8,659 nucleotides of DNA from CAVZKK01 sp964573475 (GTDB lineage: Archaea; Thermoproteota; Bathyarchaeia; Bathyarchaeales; Bathycorpusculaceae): NCBI GenBank assembly GCA_964573475.1, contig CAZNJT010000065.1:1-8659 (forward strand), given 5' to 3'. The notes below the pieces were generated by a model that was not told the origin of the DNA, made no database searches, and was given only the letters and a program-made list of their open reading frames with translations. Shown in pieces: positions 6,253 through 8,659 of the stretch. Every line of letters begins with the position of its first letter. Within the stretch, counting starts at the first letter, position 1. The translations under genes were made by a program, and so were the position numbers.

Positions 6253-6543
6253 ATGCCAGCAATAGAAGTGGGTAGAATTTGTGTGAAATTGACTGGTCGA
6301 GAGGCTGGAAGAAAATGCGTGATAGTTGACATAATGGACAAAAGCTTCGTAGTAATAACTGGTCCAAAAACGATTACGGGCATAAAGAGACGAAGGGCAA
6401 ACATCAACCATGTTGAACCACTCCAAGACAAAATAGCGATTAAACGGGGAGCAACCGACGAAGAAGTCACAGAAGAACTTAAGACTTCAGGCAAACTTGA
6501 GGAAATGGCGCAACCCGTTAAGCCAGCCTTGACTTCAGCTTAA
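6253..6543 (+). CDS. rpl14e: Large-subunit ribosomal protein eL14 (L14e)
   Basis: A 96-residue protein whose first 75 residues follow archaeal eL14 closely: MPAIEVGRICVK (1-12), GREAGRKCVIVDIMD (15-29, the KOW-type loop in an SH3-like barrel), VITGPK (34-39), and the basic IKRRRANINHVEP (44-56). The protein sits on the large ribosomal subunit and binds rRNA. The acidic, variable tail (69-96) is normal for the family. ATG at 6253 has a perfect GGAGG seven nt upstream. The neighbouring cbf5 gene begins 52 nt after its stop; eL14-cbf5 linkage is common in archaea and supports both identifications. No cytidylate kinase gene lies between or beside them here, unlike some archaeal versions of this cluster. 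Confidence 0.96.
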   Translation: MPAIEVGRICVKLTGREAGRKCVIVDIMDKSFVVITGPKTITGIKRRRANINHVEPLQDKIAIKRGATDEEVTEELKTSGKLEEMAQPVKPALTSA

Positions 6544-6595
6544 ACTCTTATAACTCTAAGCCTTTTTCTACTTTGTAGGAGTGTAGTATTCGCAT

Positions 6596-7617
6596 ATGCC
6601 TAGAAGTGTTGTTCCATGGGAAATTGAGCGTAGAACATTGGTGAAGGCTGGGGATAAGACTGATCCCCGCTATGGACATAAACCAGCGGAAAGACCGGCT
6701 GAAGAATACATCCGATACGGCGTAATAAATCTTGACAAGCCAGCTGGTCCAACAAGTCATGAAGTAGCTGCTTGGGTTAAGCGTATCTTAAATCTTCAGC
6801 AGGTTGGTCACGGCGGGACTCTAGAGGCATAAGCCAGAGAAATCCCAAAGTGACCGGCGTCTTACCTGTCACCCTAGAGGAATCTAGAAAAATTGTTCAG
6901 GCTTTGCTTCACAGCGGAAAAGAATATGTTTGTGTGATGAAACTTCACGGCGATGCAACAGAAAAGAGAGTCAACGAAGTCCTAGAAGAGTTTGAAGACA
7001 CAATTTACCAACGGCCACCATTGAGGGCTTCGGTTAAGCGGCAACTGAGAACAAGAAAAATCTATTACATTGACTTTCTCGAAATGGACGGGCGAAACGT
7101 GCTTTTCAAGGTTGGATGTGAAGGCGGAACATACATACGCAAACTTTGTTATGATATAGGAGAAGTTTTAGGATGCGGAGCCCACATGCAGGAACTCCGC
7201 AGAACCAGAGCTGGGCCTTTTATTGAAAATGGAGACATTGTAACTTTGCATGATGTGGCTTACTGGTTTATGGAATGGCAACAGCAAAAAGACGAGAAAA
7301 TTTTGAGGAAATTCATCCAACCAATGGAGGAGGCTTTAGCGTTAATTCCCAAAATTTACATTAGAGATTCTGCAGTGGATGCTATCTGCCATGGTGCAAG
7401 TCTAACAGCGCCGGGCGTCTTATCGCTTGAAACTGAAATAAACAATGGTTTAATGGTCGCAGTTTTCACTTTGAAGGGCGAGGCAGTGGCTTTGGCAAAG
7501 GCTGTGGCTTCCGCAGAGGAGATTTTGAACATGGAACATGGAGTTGTCGCCAAAACTGAACGGGTGCTGATGCCAAGAGGAACATATCCAAAATGTTGGA
7601 AAAGTGGCGAAGCATAA
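6596..7617 (+). CDS. cbf5: Cbf5/TruB-type tRNA and rRNA pseudouridine synthase, interrupted by a BHB intron
   Basis: Catalytic subunit of archaeal H/ACA guide-RNA complexes, also able to make pseudouridine 55 in tRNA. The gene is split: exon 1 is 6596-6824, a 17-nt intron is 6825-6841, exon 2 is 6842-7617. The joined message codes for 334 residues, normal for archaeal Cbf5. Seen in the spliced protein: YGVINLDKPAGPTSHEV (41-57); the catalytic loop GHGGTLDPKVTG (71-82) with Asp77; GKEYV (102-106) with the conserved active-site Tyr; QRPPLRASVKR (133-143); GGTYIRK (171-177); ELRRTRAGPF (194-203); and a C-terminal PUA domain (about 249-322, DSAVDAICHGA) that contacts guide RNA. Unspliced, translation stops at the UAA at 6830 after 78 residues without the catalytic Asp. 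The ATG at 6596 fits the family start; a GGAG site lies 14 nt upstream. The stop abuts the next ATG. Confidence 0.94.
6806..6855 (+). other. Bulge-helix-bulge splicing element with extended exon stem
   Basis: RNA structure readable by eye. Outer helix GGGA (6815-6818) pairs with UCCC (6843-6846). Central 4-bp helix CUCU (6819-6822) pairs with AGAG (6836-6839). Three-nt bulges are AGA (6823-6825) and AAA (6840-6842). Inner helix GGC (6826-6828) pairs with GCC (6833-6835) around loop AUAA. Beyond a 3x3 internal loop, GGUCAC (6806-6811) pairs with GUGACC (6850-6855). This is the canonical hBHBh' substrate of archaeal tRNA-splicing endonuclease, with cuts after the second base of each bulge. Confidence 0.9.
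6825..6841 (+). other. 17-nt archaeal pre-mRNA intron in cbf5
   Basis: The piece released by cutting after base 2 of each three-nt bulge (6824/6825 and 6841/6842). Its length is not a multiple of three and it contains an in-frame UAA (6830-6832). Removal joins G6824 to A6842-U6843, producing GAU for the catalytic Asp77 and the expected G-T-L-D-P-K-V-T reading. Introns processed by the tRNA-splicing machinery are known in cbf5 of Crenarchaeota; this one is near the shortest length the motif allows: 1 + 3 + 4 + 3 + 4 + 2 nt. Confidence 0.9.
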
Positions 7618-8241
7618 ATGCGTAAGAAAGGCGAAGAACTGAACCACTATTTTGCGGAGCATCCAAAATCCAAGATGAGGCTTGGAATAATCCACACGCA
7701 CCTTCGCGGAATCCATTTCGAGTTTTTAACGGCTTCAGGCGTTTTTTCTAAGAAGCGTGTTGATTTAGGTACAAGATTGCTTATCGAGTCTATGGTTCTT
7801 CCTCAAGAGGGCTATGTTTTAGATATTGGATGCGGGTATGGCGCAGTTGGAATTGCAGCTGCCACTTTTAACCCAAATTTGCGCGTTATCATGGTTGATG
7901 TCAATGAGCGGGCTGTGCGACTTGCAAGGCAGAACGCTGAGAAGAATTATGTTAGTAATGTTGAGGTTAGGCGTGGCTATTTGTATGAGCCTGTTAAGGA
8001 CTTGGTTTTCAGCTGTGTGCTTTCGAATCCGCCGGTGAGTGCTGGAATGGAAACCGTTAAGGCGATAATTTCTGAAGCGCCAGAGCATATGGCAGGTAAA
8101 GCTCTTTTCCAGATGGTTGTGAAGTCCAAGATTGGCGGGAAAAGGTTGCTTATGGTTTTTGAGGAGGCTTTTGGGAATATTGAGGTTTTAGCTCGGAAAA
8201 GTGGTTACCGCGTGTTAATGTCAAAAAAGCGGTCGGGCTAA
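7618..8241 (+). CDS. RsmC-like class I SAM-dependent methyltransferase
   Basis: A 207-residue Rossmann-fold methyltransferase. An N-terminal block HYFAEHPKS (10-18) and GVFSKKRVDLGTRLLIE (41-57) are typical of the MJ0882/RsmC group. The SAM-binding motif I is VLDIGCGYGAVGIAAA (67-82), the acidic motif II is MVDVNERAV (92-100), and motif IV is SNPPVSAGM (136-144), the NPP[VY] type that marks methylation of an exocyclic or ring nitrogen on nucleic acid. Bacterial RsmC makes m2G1207 in 16S rRNA; an rRNA or tRNA guanine N2 target is likely but unproven here. The ATG directly follows the Cbf5 stop codon (TAAATG), implying translational coupling and a shared role in RNA modification. Group assignment is firm; the exact base is inferred. 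Confidence 0.9.
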   Translation: MRKKGEELNHYFAEHPKSKMRLGIIHTHLRGIHFEFLTASGVFSKKRVDLGTRLLIESMVLPQEGYVLDIGCGYGAVGIAAATFNPNLRVIMVDVNERAVRLARQNAEKNYVSNVEVRRGYLYEPVKDLVFSCVLSNPPVSAGMETVKAIISEAPEHMAGKALFQMVVKSKIGGKRLLMVFEEAFGNIEVLARKSGYRVLMSKKRSG

Positions 8242-8272
8242 ACTTTTCAGTCTAAGGTTAATTTGTTAACGA

Positions 8273-8277
8273 TTTTT
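8273..8277 (+). terminator. Possible oligo-T terminator of the eL14-cbf5-methyltransferase operon
   Basis: Five T in a row about 30 nt after the methyltransferase stop codon, followed by CTTAC. Consistent with archaeal T-tract termination; no hairpin is needed or evident. Confidence 0.3.
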
Positions 8278-8385
8278 CTTACGATTGGAATTATTATTAG
8301 GGATGTCGGCTTAGCAATTTTCAGCATAATCACTATCCCATTAATAAAGTTACAGCGCTTAGAAATTTGATCTTCTTCAGCAGAT

Positions 8386-8659
8386 CTACGATAGTGGCAG
8401 GTTACCGGGGAGAACGTACCAAGCCATTATGAGACAGCTTTGTAGCTGTACTATAGTGAGCACTAAGTCCAGCGCAATAGTGAACACTATTGAGCCATAA
8501 ACAAGCAGCTTGAGCGTTGTAGGTTTGTCGCGACGAGGCAGAAAGCTTTTGTCGAGACAATTGAGCCGTATAAAGACAAATAAAATAAACATAAGATAAA
8601 CATTAAATAAAATAAACATTAAATCACCCAACATTATAAGGTTAAGCCTGGCAGTGCCG
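8386..8659 (-). CDS. Putative membrane protein fragment, 5' uncertain, possibly decayed
   Basis: The minus-strand frame is open from the right edge of the window to a TAG at 8386. The first ATG is at 8634, giving 82 residues, but the frame continues past the edge, so the true start may lie outside. Two hydrophobic stretches are visible: residues about 5-23 (encoded by an AT-rich repeat) and a more convincing one at about 41-74 (LLVYGSIVFTIALDLVLTIV), separated by a basic loop (FLPRRDKP). There is no clear ribosome-binding site before the ATG. Just beyond the stop, other minus frames look weakly coding (DLLKKIKFLSAVTLLMG, then IVIMLKIAKPTSLIIIPIV), down to a TGA at 8247, as if one membrane-protein gene had been broken by frameshifts. 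No family recognised. Confidence 0.3.
   Translation of the reverse strand, partial: GTARLNLIMLGDLMFILFNVYLMFILFVFIRLNCLDKSFLPRRDKPTTLKLLVYGSIVFTIALDLVLTIVQLQSCLIMAWYVLPGNLPLS
8454..8492. repeat. Two related short palindromes
   Basis: The first is TAGTG-AG-CACTA (8454-8465). The second, 9 nt later, is CAATAGTG-AA-CACTATTG (8475-8492). They share the core TAGTGA(A/G)CACTA. The spacing between centres is about 24 nt, a little over two helical turns. They may be a paired operator or a chance feature inside the putative membrane-protein frame. Confidence 0.4.
8578..8619. repeat. AT-rich direct repeat, 27-nt period
   Basis: AAATAAAATAAACAT occurs exactly twice (8578-8592 and 8605-8619), with a partial copy ATAAACATT (8595-8603/8604) between them. 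The tract is low in complexity and accounts for the first hydrophobic stretch of the overlapping minus-strand frame. Confidence 0.6.

Noticed and set aside
6596..7617. cbf5 as a frameshifted pseudogene or sequencing error
   Set aside because: The disruption is a precise 17-nt insertion whose ends match a canonical bulge-helix-bulge cut, and its removal regenerates the catalytic codon; both halves are otherwise fully conserved.
1..8659. CRISPR array, insertion sequence, tRNA or rRNA gene
   Set aside because: I saw no regularly spaced repeats of suitable length, no transposase-like protein or terminal inverted repeats, and no cloverleaf or rRNA-like segment in the intergenic stretches.

Overview
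The window looks like a piece of a TACK-group archaeal genome, most likely a Bathyarchaeia-type lineage assembled from a metagenome. Supporting this: eL14 and Cbf5 are adjacent archaeal ribosome genes, PurA is the short archaeal form, TATA boxes lie about 25 nt upstream of starts, several starts are TTG or GTG, purine-rich Shine-Dalgarno sites are present, and there is a 100-N scaffold gap. The exact lineage is an inference.

Layout. Positions 1-363 (+) hold the C-terminal end of an HtrA/DegP-type serine protease with its PDZ domain. It converges on a 12-TM-type MFS transporter (392-1576, -). Further along the minus strand are adenylosuccinate synthetase (1659-2657) and a two-gene unit of very small proteins: a 45-residue four-cysteine zinc-ribbon-like protein (3034-3171) and a 76-residue small-barrel-like protein (2785-3015). 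A divergent promoter region separates these from a CoA-binding (YccU-type) protein (3323 onward, +). Its 3' half is lost in the N gap (3568-3667), as is the 3' end of a convergent YfcE-type phosphoesterase (3668-4173, -). Upstream of the phosphoesterase is a coding-like minus-strand stretch with no usual start codon (4195-4374). Then follow, all on +, a Mth938-domain protein, an M20 metallopeptidase, and a ribosome-biogenesis cluster: eL14, Cbf5 and an RsmC-like methyltransferase. The right edge (8242-8659) has no confident gene, but holds remnants of a possible minus-strand membrane protein, short direct repeats and palindromes.

Main discovery. The cbf5 gene is interrupted by a 17-nt intron (6825-6841) with a textbook archaeal bulge-helix-bulge motif. 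Removing exactly these 17 nt restores the frame, removes an in-frame UAA and regenerates the catalytic Asp codon, which the intron splits. Read naively, the gene appears as two broken ORFs or a frameshifted pseudogene. Spliced, it gives a complete 334-residue pseudouridine synthase. Cbf5 introns are known in Crenarchaeota; one this small, splitting the catalytic codon in a lineage like this, deserves checking.

How the genes fit together. eL14, Cbf5 (catalytic subunit of H/ACA RNPs and tRNA U55 pseudouridine synthase) and the methyltransferase form a translation-apparatus unit with short or zero spacing. The remaining genes are housekeeping or accessory and functionally unlinked.
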